A stretch of 64,000 nt of DNA. Source: Tillus elongatus (Eukaryota; Arthropoda; Insecta; Coleoptera; Cleridae). A program made the position numbers and the translations under genes. Numbering within the stretch: the stretch's first letter is position 1; each line of letters begins with the position of its first letter. Where the stretch lies: assembly GCA_964006375.1 (NCBI GenBank), contig OZ023264.1:14518225-14582224 (forward strand), given 5' to 3'. Below, piece by piece: positions 1-50,000 of this stretch. The notes beneath the pieces were generated by a model, which was not told the DNA's origin, did not search any database, and saw only the letters and a list, made by a program, of their open reading frames with translations.

Positions 1-109
1 GAAGGCATTTTCAGCCAATCAACCTGCAAATTTGTCGAATCCTTCTTTTTTGTAAATGTTACAATATTCCTAAATTTTGTATTTAAGGAAATGATATATG
101 AACACTGAA

Positions 110-273
110 AAATTTTGGGTAGTTCGATGTTCGATTTTGAATTTATAAGAAGTTTGAAGTTCGACTGTGAACCTTAGACATACTATTTCAGAGGTTCGAA
201 GTTCGAGGCAACATATTTGCTTGGGTTCGTTCATAGTTCGGTTCGAACAAAACATGGGTTCGCACACCTCTAG
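110..273 (-). repeat. hAT-type terminal fragment with GTTCGA subterminal repeats
   Basis: The sequence ends ggttcgcacacctctag, the reverse complement of a CTAGAGGTGTGCGAACC end typical of hAT elements. Inside, GTTCGA or GTTCGAA occurs repeatedly (about 125-250), as expected of subterminal transposase-binding repeats. The other end and the 8-bp duplication are not visible. Confidence 0.5.
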
Positions 274-419
274 TTTGTACAATTGTGATTGTTTCCCAAT
301 ATGTCTTATATATCAGGTTTAGAGTTGGCCATTTTCAAAAATTATTTCAGTTGTATTCGAATTCAATTATATGTTTAAATTAATTTAAATGATATTTAAG
401 GAGTTTTTACTAATTGCAG

Positions 420-37905
<37,486 letters not shown>

Positions 37906-38115
37906 GAAGTTTTACACAGAAACATTTTATATTTTATTCGTAAAATAATTGTTGTGTTCGCAATTTTTTTATTCATTTTGATGTATAATTTTTATTTTTT
38001 ACTGATCGATCAATATATTTTAATTGAATATCTGTCTTTTCAATTGCTATTGATGAAATCCAATATTTATACAAGCATGTAGCACTTTCCAGCAAAATCC
38101 CTTACCATTATTTTT

Positions 38116-38121
38116 AATAAA
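38116..38121 (+). terminator. Poly(A) signal of SKI3
   Basis: AATAAA lies 210 nt after the SKI3 stop, followed by the GT-rich stretch cttgtgttctatgtttttt. It fits as the cleavage/polyadenylation signal. The first transposon downstream starts only about 120 bp further on. Confidence 0.6.
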
Positions 38122-39083
38122 TCACTTGTGTTCTATGTTTTTTCATGGAAAGCTTTGGTCATAATCCTAATCATGTCACCCAATAGACCACATTGGTGTA
38201 ACGATTTTTTTGGAGTGGGAATTTCAAACTGTGTTAATGAGGGCTATCGCGCTTGAATTAACCGCTAGAGGCGCTAGTGTAGGGTAAGGTCTGGAAATGT
38301 CAGATAGTCAAATGTCACAACAATTACTTTTTGGGTCTTTTATCGCAGATTTTTATAATTGTTTATTATTGTTGTAAAGATTGTGCCATTACTGAATAAT
38401 TATGGCAGACATACGGTACGGCTACGGCTAAATGAATGTTAGTGCTTTAAAAGAAGAGCTAAGAAAAAAGAACAGCTAAATCAAAGGTTAGTACCTGTGT
38501 GTTTACAACGCATTTATTTGTCAAAAGTATGTATTGTAGTTTTGAGCTTTGTTTTTCTGTTCATAGGTTTAAAGACTATGATACGAATTAAAAACAAGAA
38601 TTAGAACTGCATGTACTAACATTTCTCCAGAGATTATAGAGTCCAACAAGAATGTGTTGACCATTTGGGATATTGTCAGGCACAAGAAGGCGGGCATTTC
38701 GAACATTAGATTAGATAAGACTTAACTATGTACTTCTTTATAGGCTTCACTTGTGTAACTGATAATAAAAATGTTATTATTCACTTTATTTTATTCCTAC
38801 AAAAAAATGGTGTTTCTGAATAGAGAATCAGGTTAGCTTTAAAAAGATTTATCACACTACCGACCATCCAATTTCAAAATTTCGAAGAGGTAGCTACCCC
38901 TTGAAGTGGTATAAGGATAGGGGTGACATTTTTATATCATAAAGTAAGTTTATTAAAATAAAAATCCACCTGTTTTTGAATTTTCCTTAATAATGGTCAC
39001 TTTCAATTTTATTGAATTTATGCGTTACCTTATAGGCACAGGGTATATACTTACCTACCAATTCCTTTTTACATTAGTTTCTT

Positions 39084-39446
39084 TAGAACCTCAGTGGTTC
39101 AGGGGTAAGAACGTGTGCCTCTGAACCGAAGGGTACTGGGTTCGATCCCAGGTTACTCCTTTCACTTTTTCAGTACAAACTGTAACATTAACATCAACCG
39201 AGGTTCTGGCATTGTATTTGAGCAAGTTGAATGTCTGCATGTTCCGCCCTTCGGAGGGGGCGTAAAGCCGTCGGTCCCGTGTCCATGCGATGTTGGACAC
39301 GCTAGAGATCCCTACCATCCTCACAGAAAGGCAGGGGTTCGGCAAAATTTCCAGGATAGGGAGGTGAAACTGCTCCCTGGCGTCGGTGATTGGCCATAGT
39401 CGCGGAAATAGGCAGACGTTAAAGAAACAAAAACACACACATACAA
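39084..39446 (+). mobile_element. tRNA-derived SINE with perfect target duplication
   Basis: 363 bp between identical 11-bp copies of attagtttctt (39073-39083 and 39447-39457). The head has pol III A-box-like tggttcaggggtaaga and B-box ggttcgatccc; the body carries ggagggggcgtaaagccgtc ggtcccgtgt; the tail is (ac)n. A functional tRNA is ruled out by the poor fold and the long body. It is nested inside the older DNA transposon. Confidence 0.88.
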
Positions 39447-39825
39447 ATTAGTTTCTTATAGGCATGATAAATCTCAGTGAATAAAAGGATATATCAAAGA
39501 TAATTTTAAAATTAGTTAGATTGATAATAAATCAATAGAGATTAACAGATTGTTTTTATCTAATAAAATTACTAAGTAGAGGTATTGCAAAGTATGCCAT
39601 CTGTCAAAATTTGGATAGGAAAGGGTAAAGGTATAAATAAAACTTCCTATGTTCTTTTATTTTTACTTCTATTTTTAATGTTAAGGCTCCCATAACTACG
39701 TATAATGTTTATTTAATTACAATCAAAAGAACATTGTGAGATGGATGACAGGATCGCCATCCAGGTAAATTGTCAGGCCTGGCTCATTTTCTTCCCTAAC
39801 AGTCTTACATACATATTAAACACCT

Positions 39826-40430
39826 ACTGATACTTTAAGTGTATTGGCTGATTTGTAGTTAGAATAGGTGGCTTGTTGTGAAACTGGATTTTGAGGTGTC
39901 TCAATTTTTGTTTATGTACAATCTATAATATGACTGGAATGATGGCTAGTATTTAAATTGTTCACTTCATCTCCAAAAAGGTTGAAAACAAATATAAGAT
40001 TATTGTAGCTGTCAAAGCCAGTGTAAAATCGCACTATATCAGGTTTATCTTTAAGGTTTTCAATATGAAACATGTTTAATTTACTTTTTCTATTGCTCCC
40101 ATGTTCTGGCAAATTGGTACTATCATTTAAGCTCTTTACATCACATTTACATAGAGAGCATTGAACTGATGCATCTTTACTTGAGTTCTCAATATCTATT
40201 TCATCACATGTTTCTTCAAAAGTCTGGAATTCAAAATGTTTTATGTAACCACACTCAAATATTCTTACAAGCACAGATAACAGCCATACTAATGAGACAA
40301 CTTGTAATAAATTTATAAGAATAACAATATTACTTACAACATATTCTTCAGATTTACATTGATCTGTATTTGAACAAAGTGCTGCAGTTGCAGTCTCGTT
40401 TTTTTTGAAGTTGATGAGCTCTTTCCGCAT
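39826..40430 (-). pseudogene. DDE_Tnp_4-type transposase remnant
   Basis: The 172-residue frame (40430-39912) ends in DKPDIVRFYTGFDSYNNLIF, the HTH_Tnp_4 signature (vrFYTGf-s). Just downstream, out of frame, is SQQATYSNYKSANTLKV, the start of the DDE_Tnp_4 catalytic domain. The segment that should join them and the catalytic acids are deleted. An acidic, Cys-containing linker precedes the HTH. Confidence 0.65.
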
Positions 40431-41040
40431 GTTTTCAGTTAATTTCCTTTATATCTTTGGTTTCACGGTTCCACGAAAATCGACTAGGCACTGCTATTAG
40501 CTTTTTAGCAACGGAGTACCTAAAAATATTCAACAAAATAATAACAGATAAGGAAATGTGTGAATAACTTGCCCAGTGTACTTTCTGATAAATATCTAAT
40601 TGTTTTAAAAGTTAGGTCAGATCGTGTTTAAGCAAGCATAAACATAATGAACAATATTAACGATCAGGAGTATTACTTACGATTTTCTGTAGCTGGTTCC
40701 TTGGGTGACACATAATCGTCGGGATTAAACAAACACGCAGATGTATTGAGGGGGTATATTTATCCCTGTGAATCGCTACCAACCACTGCTTAAGGCAAAT
40801 TTTACTTTCGGAAACTTATGTCCTCTTTTTTCCGAACAAAACGGGATTGCGTAACACTGAGGCATAATCAATGTTTAATTTATTTAGTTGTTTCGAATTA
40901 TTTAAAACTTAAGACAACAAATAAGACCCTAATAGCCTGGTTCCACGCTAACAAAAACTTTTGAAGGCGACAGTACTCGCGACTGACAGGACCTTACCCG
41001 CCAGTGGCGCCAGCTGGTGAGCACAAAAACGATAGCCCCC

Positions 41041-41494
41041 ATTGCTACGCTTGCTTTTTTTTTAAGTTGACTTACATTTTAATTAGTCTTACCAACTGTT
41101 TGAAAATTTTCGACAGTTGCTATATTTTTTTGATTTAAAATAAGCGAAAAACCTATCTTAACAAATAATTATGAAAATTCGCCACTTGTTAATACACCGT
41201 CTGTCTTCATGGTAAAGATTTTTAAGAGGGATATTATTAAGCGACTATAAAAAGATTTAACTGCCAAAGTGTTTGATACAACGGAACATTGATGGTGAAA
41301 TAGAAAATCAATTTTTAGCTCCTTGAAAAATATAATGAGGGACACAATTGAATTTCTATGCATCACATTTTAATACAATGGGCCTATTCATTTGTGGAAT
41401 AAAAATTTAAATAATTCCATCACTGAAGGTTAAGAAAACACGTTGTTTGAACACAGACAAAAGCAGTTTCTCTTATTTTAATATTTTTTTAATT
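41041..41494. other. Unassigned intergenic DNA
   Basis: AT-rich, with no gene or element recognised. Confidence 0.5.
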
Positions 41495-42775
41495 CTTATT
41501 TCAACAACACACTACGAGGCTCACAGTCTAAATACTATCGTACCGTCGATGTCCACAAGGAGGAAAGAAACTGGACTTGAAGATTTGGAGGTTCGGAGGA
41601 GAATGAAAAACATGTGCCGGTAAGGAATTCCACAACTTGGAAGTCCTCGGGACAATAAAGCGGGCATAACAAGATGTTCTATGTCTGGTGACCTGGACAG
41701 TAAATGGACGCATTCGCTCTCTTCCGCTGGTAGATCTATTGGGGGCAGCAGGTGGAGGAATTATGGAAGAAAGCTTCTCCGAGGAGTGCCCGTGCAGATA
41801 TCTGTAAAAGAGAGAGAGGTCACCAACGGCACGTCGGTGGGCAAGGGATGGCAGCATTTGGGTGAGGGTACGGTCACCGATGAGACATATAGCTCTCTTT
41901 TGGATAGAGTCCAGGATAGCGAGTGTAGAAGCGGCAGCAACACCCCAGATGTGGGAGCAGTATTCGAGGTTTGGCCTTAGTTGTGAAGTATATAAGGTAT
42001 AGAGATTAGCTGGTGAAAAATATTTGCAAGCCCGGAAGAGGAAACATAATTTCTTAGCAGCCGCTTCTGCAATTGATGTGGCAATTGAGAGTTCGATCCA
42101 CAGAAATGCCAACAAGTGAAAAGGACTCATTACTTTGAATAACTTGGTTGTTCATTGTGATGGGTCTAGGGCTGGTGTATCTCTTATGAGAAAGAAAGCA
42201 AGACTGTGATGTGGTGGGGTTGAATTGTACAAGATTTCTACTTCCCCAGTCTAATATTTTTTGGAGATCCACGGATACAGAACCCTCCATGAGTCTGCGA
42301 TCCTCATCTAATTGACAGGCTTAGAATAATGTATATTTGAGTGGAGGGTGCTGTCGTCAGCGTAACTGTGAACTGGGTTGGATGTGCTAGAGAGAAGGTC
42401 ATTGATGTGGAGAAGAAACAAAGTAAGGGCTAAGGCTGAACCTGGGGAAACCCCTGCATTAATTGGATACAGTTTGAGGAATGGCCATCCACGACAACAA
42501 AAATGCTCTGGTTGGAGAGGAAATTTCCTGTCCACGTACAGAGTTTTGGTGGTAGGCCGTAGGCCGGTAGTTTGTTAAGCAGCGTTGCGTTCCAGACCTG
42601 ATCGAATGCTTTGGATATGTCTAGAGCGACAATCTGGGATTCACCGTGTAGTTTCATAGCCTTGTTCCAAGAATGGGTGACAAAGGAAAGGAGGTTGGCA
42701 GTTGATCTGCGCTGACGGAATCCATACTGCCTGTCGTGGATTAGACTGTGTTTTTTCAAGAAATTTTAGTAATTC
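41495..42775 (-). mobile_element. LINE family A, second copy
   Basis: - strand RT: YGFRQRRSTANLLSFVTHSW, IVALDISKAFDQV, SALALTLFLLHINDLL, a SYADDST box, LDWGSRNLVQFNP and LYTSQLRPNLEYCSHIWG, with the C-terminal RYLHGHSSEKLSSIIPPP and a 3' end matching 5220-5285. A few frameshifts only. Inverted relative to 4089-5285. Confidence 0.88.
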
Positions 42776-42779
42776 GGTG

Positions 42780-43430
42780 TTTAGAAGACTGAGATTTGGT
42801 GGAGTTGAATTGTACAAGATTTCTACTTCCCCAGTATAATACTTTTTGGAGATCCACATACACAGAACCCTCCATGAGTCCTCATCTAATTAGGCTAAAG
42901 AGACAGGCTTAGAATATTGTATATCTGAGTGGGGGGTGCTGTCATCCGCGTAACTGTGAACTGGGTGGGATGTGCTAGAGAGGAGGTTATTGATGTGGAG
43001 AAAAAAAAGTAGAGGCTAAAGCTGATCCCTGAGGGACTCCTGCATTAACTGGACACAGTTTAGAGGAATGGTTACGACAACAGATATGCTCCGGTTGGAG
43101 AGGAGATTTGCTGTCCAGGTACAGAGTTTTGGTGGTAGGAAGTTGATTAATCCGCGATGCGTGGCAGACCTGGTGAAATGCTTTGAATATGTCTAGAGCG
43201 ACAATCTGGGATTCACCGTGTAGTTCCATAGACTTGTTCCAAGAATGGTTGACAAAGGAAAGGAGGTGGGCAGTTGATCTGCGCTGACGGAATTCATACT
43301 GCCTGTCGTGGATGGGTATATCTTCAGCTGCGAGTTCCTGCTAATAAATTCTGCGAACTGAGAAATTTGTTGGTCTTTTAATGTTCGGAAATTTTCCAGA
43401 AGGTGAAGAAGGAACACTGGGTTGTCTCAA
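42780..43430 (-). mobile_element. LINE family A, third fragment, same strand
   Basis: Repeats the RT segment of the neighbouring copy (IVALDIFKAFHQV, NAGVPQGSALAS, LDWGSRNLVQ block at 42785-42860) without the C-terminus. It joins the second copy directly, so one LINE segment has been duplicated in tandem. Confidence 0.8.
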
Positions 43431-44049
43431 CTAATCGAAGCTGCGAATTTTTATGAGACAGGCGCTTGGATGATGTTCAAATGGTTAGAAGAACGCTTAA
43501 AATTGGTGATTCGACTAATGACCACGGAGTGTAACATTAGTTCTCTGGGACAGCGATTTCAAAGCCTTGTCAGGTTAAATAATAACGGTCGTTATGTTTC
43601 AAACGTGCTGTAATTAAAGTTGATAAATTTATACCTAGGCCTCATTCGAATGGATGGTAAGATAAAGTATCAAAGTATCTTTTTGTTGACTTGCAGAGGT
43701 CTATGGACAGAGTGTACGGGCACGGCTTAAAAATTAAATGATGAACATTATGTGTACAGATAGAGCTGTACGGATATGGCTGTAAGAGTAGAGCTATCGA
43801 ATAATAAGATTCTTGGGTCTCGGCAGGGACCAAAAAATATAATTGTTGTGCAATTGTTGAAAAATAATTGTCGGAAAGGTGTTGCCATATCGAATCACTA
43901 ACCCTTTGTTGTCCATTTTAAATAGACGTTGGGATTTTGAGCTCGAATTTTTGATTTTGTTTAATAATTCCCGCAAATTTGTATTGGATTTGGAATATTG
44001 ATGTCAAGTCTAACTTCATTCTTAATGACAAATAGGTAATTTGGCACAA
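43431..44049. other. Unassigned DNA
   Basis: No gene or repeat family recognised. The short frames here have no motif support. Confidence 0.5.
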
Positions 44050-44990
44050 GGAAACAAGTGAATCTAAAGAGCAATTAGGAGCTCCGCCGATTTTCTCTTC
44101 ACCTATTCCATTGACTCTAACCGGGTTCCTTTTAATGCAGACTTGATCGGAAACAGTAAAAAGTCACAGGGCGCTAAATCAGGCGAGTACGGCGCGTGTT
44201 TTCTAGCACTGAAGTGCCTCTAGCGGGTAAATAACGCTTCACAGACAGCTTGTTATGGGCTGGTGCGTTGTCCTGGTGCAAGATCCACGACACATCTATG
44301 GCGTTTCTTACAACTCGCTCTTGCAGTGTTGCCAAAACTTTCAAATAGTAAGTTTGGTTTACAGTTTGACCCTCTGGAACGCATTCAGTCATCACGATGC
44401 CGTTGATGTCGAAAAAATGATTAGCATGGCTTTAAAATTTGATTTTGACATCCTTGCTTTTTTCATTCTTGGCGATGCAGGAGTTTTCCAGTGGATGGAT
44501 GGATTGCTGCTTAGTTTCAACATCGTATTGGAATATCCAGGTTTCATTGCAAGTGATGATGTTTTCCATCAATTAAGGCTCTTCATCTAGCCTCTCAAGA
44601 AAATCTGAGCAGATCTTTCTTCATGTAAAATTTTTATGACAGTTTCCTTATCAGCGTTTACAGTCTCAGCAATCATCTGAATGCTCATACGACGATCTCT
44701 GTGCACAATTTCATTGATTTTGGAAAGGGCGACCTGGATATTGGTCATCTTTGGTGCTCTCTTGGCCTTCAGAAAGCCGTTTTTACCATTTTAAAACACG
44801 CGCACGAGATAGAGAATTCTCACCATAGCCCTCTTTCAACAACTCATAGCACTCGGTTGTTTTTTTTTAATTTAACAAGAAATGTCACATTGATCCGTTG
44901 CTCATGTTTCTCGTCACACATTGTTGTAGGCACAAGAAAAAAGCACGTTCGTTTCTAACCTCTATAGAAACAATAGTACTACAGCAACTA
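44050..44990 (-). pseudogene. Mariner (DD34D-type) transposase pseudogene
   Basis: - strand: MTECVPEGQTVNQTYYLKVL, SWILHQDNAPAHNKLSVK and, frame-shifted at about 44190, YSPDLAPCDFLLFP with the last catalytic Asp. The upstream half to about 44990 is readable in pieces. At least two frameshifts. Confidence 0.85.
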
Positions 44991-45921
44991 AAACGTGTTT
45001 TCCTACTGAAATAGTAGACACTTCCAGCTATCCAACGCTGCATTCGCTTTCCTCCCTATCTCTCTAGGACGCCTTCTGCGCGCGCAGTCTCGTTATTTCA
45101 TAGTCAGACCTCGAATAGATATTTTTCCTTTGTCTAAAAATCTAAAATATTTGTACCCTTTGGTTCTTTCCAATTTAAATAACATATTAAAAGCAACACG
45201 ATGAGCAATAGGCTCCAATTTAATTTAGTTTGGAACAGGGCATGCATCTACGCAAAATAAGCTAAACTATCTGGCCAGATTAAATATTTGTTTATGGTTA
45301 TTTTTAAGAATTTGTACATAGAAGACATTTTGAAATTCATTATTTAGTGATCGAATCTTTTTCAACTTTACCAGTCTACATCTATATCACTGTTTGTATC
45401 TTAAATATTTAATAAAAACAGTTGTGTTTGACTTTTGTTCATTATTGAAATAAATTTCCTAACCAATTTTTCTCAAGCTCATCAGTAATAGTGTTATCTA
45501 GATACCTAATTAATAGCTATCGATAGTAAGCACCAGAATTTTGCACTGACGGTGTGAAAAATATGAGCCTTTGGTCAAAATTGCCCCCCACTCCCACTCA
45601 TTCGCCTACTAAATTACCAAATACCTGCTCAAGCTCAAATTCAAATCCCAAATCAACATCCGATACCTATCGTATTTACGCGCATCCTGACGAAATTAGC
45701 CGATCATAAACCCTCAAAATCCACTATATGCACTACTGAGTGGGATGTGTGAATATGCCTCAATCGAAGGATGTTTTGCATTCCCACCTCTATTTACCTT
45801 CATCGAAGAAAGACTCAAACATATTGCAATAGCAGTGCAATCTTATACTATTGCAAATTACGAGTTAATTAACACCCTCAATTTTGTATTTAAATCGCCT
45901 ATGTTAACACTAATATAATAC
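44991..45921. other. Unassigned intergenic DNA
   Basis: No gene, RNA or element recognised in about 930 bp before the Gypsy LTR. Confidence 0.5.
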
Positions 45922-46360
45922 TGTTACGTTCTACGGGGTTCTGGATTCGTTGACTAACAAAACACAGCTTTCCAAACAACTTATAATGTATTATTAGCAA
46001 CTATTTTCCAACACCGGTATCAACTAAAATATTTCTCTCTCTTATTAAATGTCCATAGAACTATATTCCATTATTCGCCTTCTATGATCGCTTCTTAAAC
46101 ACCAACTCGCTTAATACTCTATGATCACTATTCTACACCACACCGACTCAATACTGAGCTAACTTACTCTGCGCACCGCTCGTCTATTTATACTGTCCAT
46201 AGAGATTCTAGACCTTCTAGACTATTCTACACCTGTCACTTCTGGTCCCTTCTAGAAATATAAATCCAGAGTGTTCGCTCTCACCAACACACTTTATAAC
46301 CGACATCTGGCCACAGAATAACAAAGTCCATAAAGGTACTTCTCATAGACAACTGTGACA
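45922..46360 (-). repeat. Gypsy 3' LTR (439 bp)
   Basis: tgttacgttctacggggttc...tctcatagacaactgtgaca, TG...CA in the + reading. Preceded on the - strand by the purine tract agagggaggcag. Homologous over about 370 bp to 63092-63464. Confidence 0.88.
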
Positions 46361-46371
46361 CTGCCTCCCTC

Positions 46372-47658
46372 TTATATTCGATCGTCCCTGTCGAATTCTG
46401 ACATTTTTTGGAATGGCGTAAGTCTATGCACATGGACCACCTTCATCTTGCTCTTCGGGCTCATCTGAATTCGATAGACAACGTCATTGATCCTTTTGAC
46501 CACCTTGCAGTTTCGGTGACCGTCCCTTGCGTCGTACTGGATTATAGAACCACACACGATCTCCTTCTTTAAAACCAGCTGTATTAGCTCGCACGTCATA
46601 ACAGGTCTTCATGCGGTCGCTTTCTACTCGTATATGCATTCTGACAGCAGAGTGGATGGTTTCTATTCTTCTTTCCAAATCTTTTATGTATTCATAAGTT
46701 AACCGTGGAGCATCTGTGGGTTTTCCAAATACGAGATCAGGAGAAAGTCTTAATTCTCGCCCAGAAACCACGCTGGCTGGTGTATGTCCGGTAGTCTCAT
46801 GTACAGCCGAGCGGTATGCTAGCAGAAAGAGTGGAATGTGCCGGTCCCAATCCGTTTGATGTTCATTAACAAATATTCTTAAGTAGCATTGAATCTTTCC
46901 ACCATTCCGTCAGATTGAAGGTGCATGGGTGTAGTTCTCGTTTTCCTGATTCCCATAAGCTCACAAACCTTCTGTAATACGCCGACTTGAAGTTGCGTCC
47001 TTGGTCAGAATGGAGCTCTAGTGGTGTGCCAAATCTACAAAAGAACTCATTCACTAATACTTGTGGTGGTGGTGGCCTCTTGATACGGGACCGCAAACAC
47101 TTCTGGCCACTTGCTAAAATAATGCATGGCTACAAGCATATAGCGATTCCCTGCGCCTGTTCTAGGCAAAGGACCAGCTATGTCGATTGCAATTCTTTCG
47201 AAAGGAGCTCCCACGTTGTACTGCTTCATTCGCCCCCTGGTTTTTGATTTAGGCATCTTACTGGATGCAAACGCTTGGCAGGTTTTGCACCATTCTTCCA
47301 CATCAGCTCTACATCTTAGCCAATAAAAACGTTCTCTGACCTTTTCCAAAGTTTTCTTCGCCACTAAATGACCTCCACCTCCCCCGCCATGGATCTCCTC
47401 GATTACCTCCCTAACTCTTGGCCGCGGAAGGATTATTGGCTTCAATATGCGGGTTCCATCCCCTGACTCCCAATTCCTGACCAGAATATCACCTTCGATT
47501 TCAATGGAGTCCCACTGGGCCCAGTAACTTTTGGTGGCAACGCTTTTATCACCAACTTCGGACAAAGTGGGTCTTTCGTGGCAAGTCTCCTTCCATCTGT
47601 AGATTGGTTGGATATCAGGTCTTCTTTTTGGTCCTCCATTAACTTCTGCGGGTCCCAT
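46372..47658 (-). pseudogene. Gypsy integrase region
   Basis: - strand: the HHCC-type zinc region (VAKKTLEKVRERFYWLRCRA, CKTCQAF), core blocks ERIAIDIAGPLPRTGAGNRY and HSDQGRNFKS with two catalytic Asp positions, then a C-terminal GPY-like part (VVKRINDVVYRIQ). Frames change near 47050, 46870 and 46600. Confidence 0.85.
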
Positions 47659-47701
47659 CGGTTAACGGGTTGCACCGTTGTCCTCCTATACACTTCGAGA
47701 T

Positions 47702-48950
47702 TCAATCCTTCTTTGCTTTCGGCAGAGATGCAATGCATTTTGATGGGGAAGGTCTCCTAGATAGGGCGTCGGCATTACCGTGCTGTCGTTCAGGGCGGTG
47801 TTCGATGGTAAAATTGCACTCTTGAGGGCGTTCAAGCCACCTCGCCATCTGCCCCTCTGGATTTTTAAATTGAAGAAGCCAGCGCAGGGGAGCGTGGTCG
47901 GTTCTCAGGAGAAATTCTTGACCATATAGATATTTGTGAAAATGCTCCAACGTCTTGATAATGACTAGAAGTTCATTCCTCGTTACGAAATAGTTTTTTT
48001 CTGCTTTAGACAAGGCTTTGCTGAAATACCCTACAACCTTCTCTTGGACTTTCTGTTCCTGCGAAAGAACACCTCCAATACCAACATTGCTCGCGTCCGG
48101 GTCCACAATAAACCTGTGACCAGGCTGGGGGTATGCCAGAATCGGGGATGGACAGAGAGCCCGTTTTAGTGTCTCGAATACTTTTTCACAATCATTGGTC
48201 CAAATGAAGGGTGTCTTTTCTTCCGTCAGTTTATGCAAATGTTTCGCGATGTCAGCAAACCCCTTTACGAAACGGCGGTAATACATGCAGAGGCCCAGAA
48301 AGCTTCGCAGCTGATGTACATTGGTTGGAATGTCCCAGTTCATAATACAGTTTGTCTTCCCTGGGTTGGTTTTGACTCCATCTGGGGTGATAATATGGCC
48401 TAAGTACTTGACTGCTTTTTGAAAGAGACAGCATTTTTTTGGATTTAATTTCAGATTGGCTCCTTTAGTTTCTGAAACACTTGCTCGACATTCTTCATGT
48501 GATCTTCGAACGACTTTCCCAAGATAATGACGTCATCCAGGTACACGAGGCATGTTTTCCAGTGTAGACCTCTCAAAACTCTTTCCATTAGACGCTCAAA
48601 AGTAACTGGAGCATTACACAACCCAAATGGCATGACCACAGTCCACTACCAGTGGTAAACGCAGTCTTTTCTTTGTCTTTGGGCTCAATTTCGACTTGCC
48701 AGTAGCCACTTTTCAAGTCCAATGTCGAAAACCATCTTGCACCTGCCAGTGTATCATCAATTCTGGGAAGTGGATAGCTGTCTTTCTTAGTGACATCATT
48801 TAACTGGCGGTAATCTACACAAAACCTCGTGGAGCCATCTTTCTTTTTAACTAACACTACTGGAGATGCCCAAGGGCTTTGTGATGGTTCTATAATTCGT
48901 GCCTGCTCCATCTCCCTTAGCATAGCGTCAACTTCGTGCTGTTTTGCCAA
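47702..48950 (-). pseudogene. Gypsy reverse transcriptase and RNase H
   Basis: - strand: [58 protein letters not shown] and the catalytic box YLDDVI; then RNase H FIVDPDASNVGIGGVLSQ, TDHAPLRWL and HGNADALSRRPS. Frame breaks near 48640, 48450 and 48345. Confidence 0.88.
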
Positions 48951-49322
48951 TGGTACCCTTCGCGGTGGTTGCTTGATTGGTACAGATGTCCAGTCTCAAT
49001 GCGATGGCGTACTAGGTCTGTTCTTCCAAAATAGTTCTTGATGGTTACAAAAACGTTGCGATATTTGGACAGCAATTTAGCCACTGCTTGCTTCTGTTGT
49101 GGAGAAACATTTCCACTAGCTTCTGCTAAGACATCGCGTAGATGTTCTGGAAGTGGTTCATCCGGGATAGACAAGGCTGGGTCTTCTTGGTTGTGGCAAC
49201 GCGAGAATGTTCCGATTTCGGAACCTTTGGAAATATTCTGATCAAAGCTCTTAAGGTTGGATACTCTGACAGCTGCCAGCTCTTTTGCTTGAATAAGAGC
49301 TTTACCGACTAGTAGAGCCTTC

Positions 49323-50000
49323 TTAAAAATATCGTTGTCTTCTGGTTCTATAATACCCACCACTTGTCCCGAAATGTCTCCAACTATCCTCTGCTGAGAC
49401 AATACTTTCACTCTGGGCTCTCACAACATCTTCTGTGGCTGTGACTTTTCGAATCGCAAGGTTATTCACAGTCGACATGACTACTTCCTCATCACTGATA
49501 TTTAAAACAGTGTTCTTGAGATCTAACTTGACACCGTGACTTTGTAGAACATCTAGTCCAAGTATAATGGGGTCTGATATGGCGGCAACAATAACTCTCT
49601 GTTTGGTCGTCCACACTCCAATTTGTAACTTGACGTCAGCCTCACCAAATACACGAATCTGTTCGCCACCAGCTGCAGTCACTTTGTAGACTCTCTCTGG
49701 CTCTCTTACCCTCTTGGTACCACATCACGACGGATAATCGTCCTGGATGCGCCGGTGTCTACAATCATTTGAGTCTTCGTGTCGCTGATGAATCCGTCTA
49801 CGACGAGCGTGTTGCCAGAATTGTTGACCAGTGAAACAGTTGTCGACTTCGGGGCATTGTGGTGGGCAGCCAACTCTCACCCCATAAAGCTAGCTGCATT
49901 TAGTTTTCCTGTACGTTAGTTGATGTTGATCTTGGATCCCGGCATTCATTTCTTCTGTGCCCCACCTTACCACAGTTCCAACAGCGTATGGCACTTGCAC
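49323..50000 (-). pseudogene. Gypsy zinc knuckle and aspartic protease
   Basis: CCHC knuckle CWNCGKVGHRRNEC (about 49990), then protease active site VDTGA (about 49760) and PIILGLDVLQSHG (about 49560). A one-base loss near 49710 shifts the frame inside the protease. Confidence 0.85.

Larger units (their letters stand above)
38239..41040. mobile_element. Decayed DDE_Tnp_4-type DNA transposon (ISL2EU/IS4EU-like)
   Basis: The ends are imperfect inverted repeats: gagggctatcg...gctagaggcgctag...gggtaaggtc on the left, and the complement of gggggctatcg...gctggcgccactgg...gggtaaggtc on the right. AT flanks both ends and could be a 2-bp target duplication. Inside, on the - strand, is a broken transposase (39826-40430). 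On the + strand at 38402-38740 is a scrap (NVSALKEELRKKN) that may be the second gene of such elements. 2.8 kb including a nested SINE. It begins about 120 bp after the SKI3 poly(A) signal. Confidence 0.65.

Noticed and set aside
39084..39160. tRNA gene
   Set aside because: A and B boxes are present, but the cloverleaf does not close well and the unit continues into a 363-bp body with a target duplication: a SINE head.
41169..41366. 65-residue minus-strand protein
   Set aside because: AT-rich random frame without motif or context.
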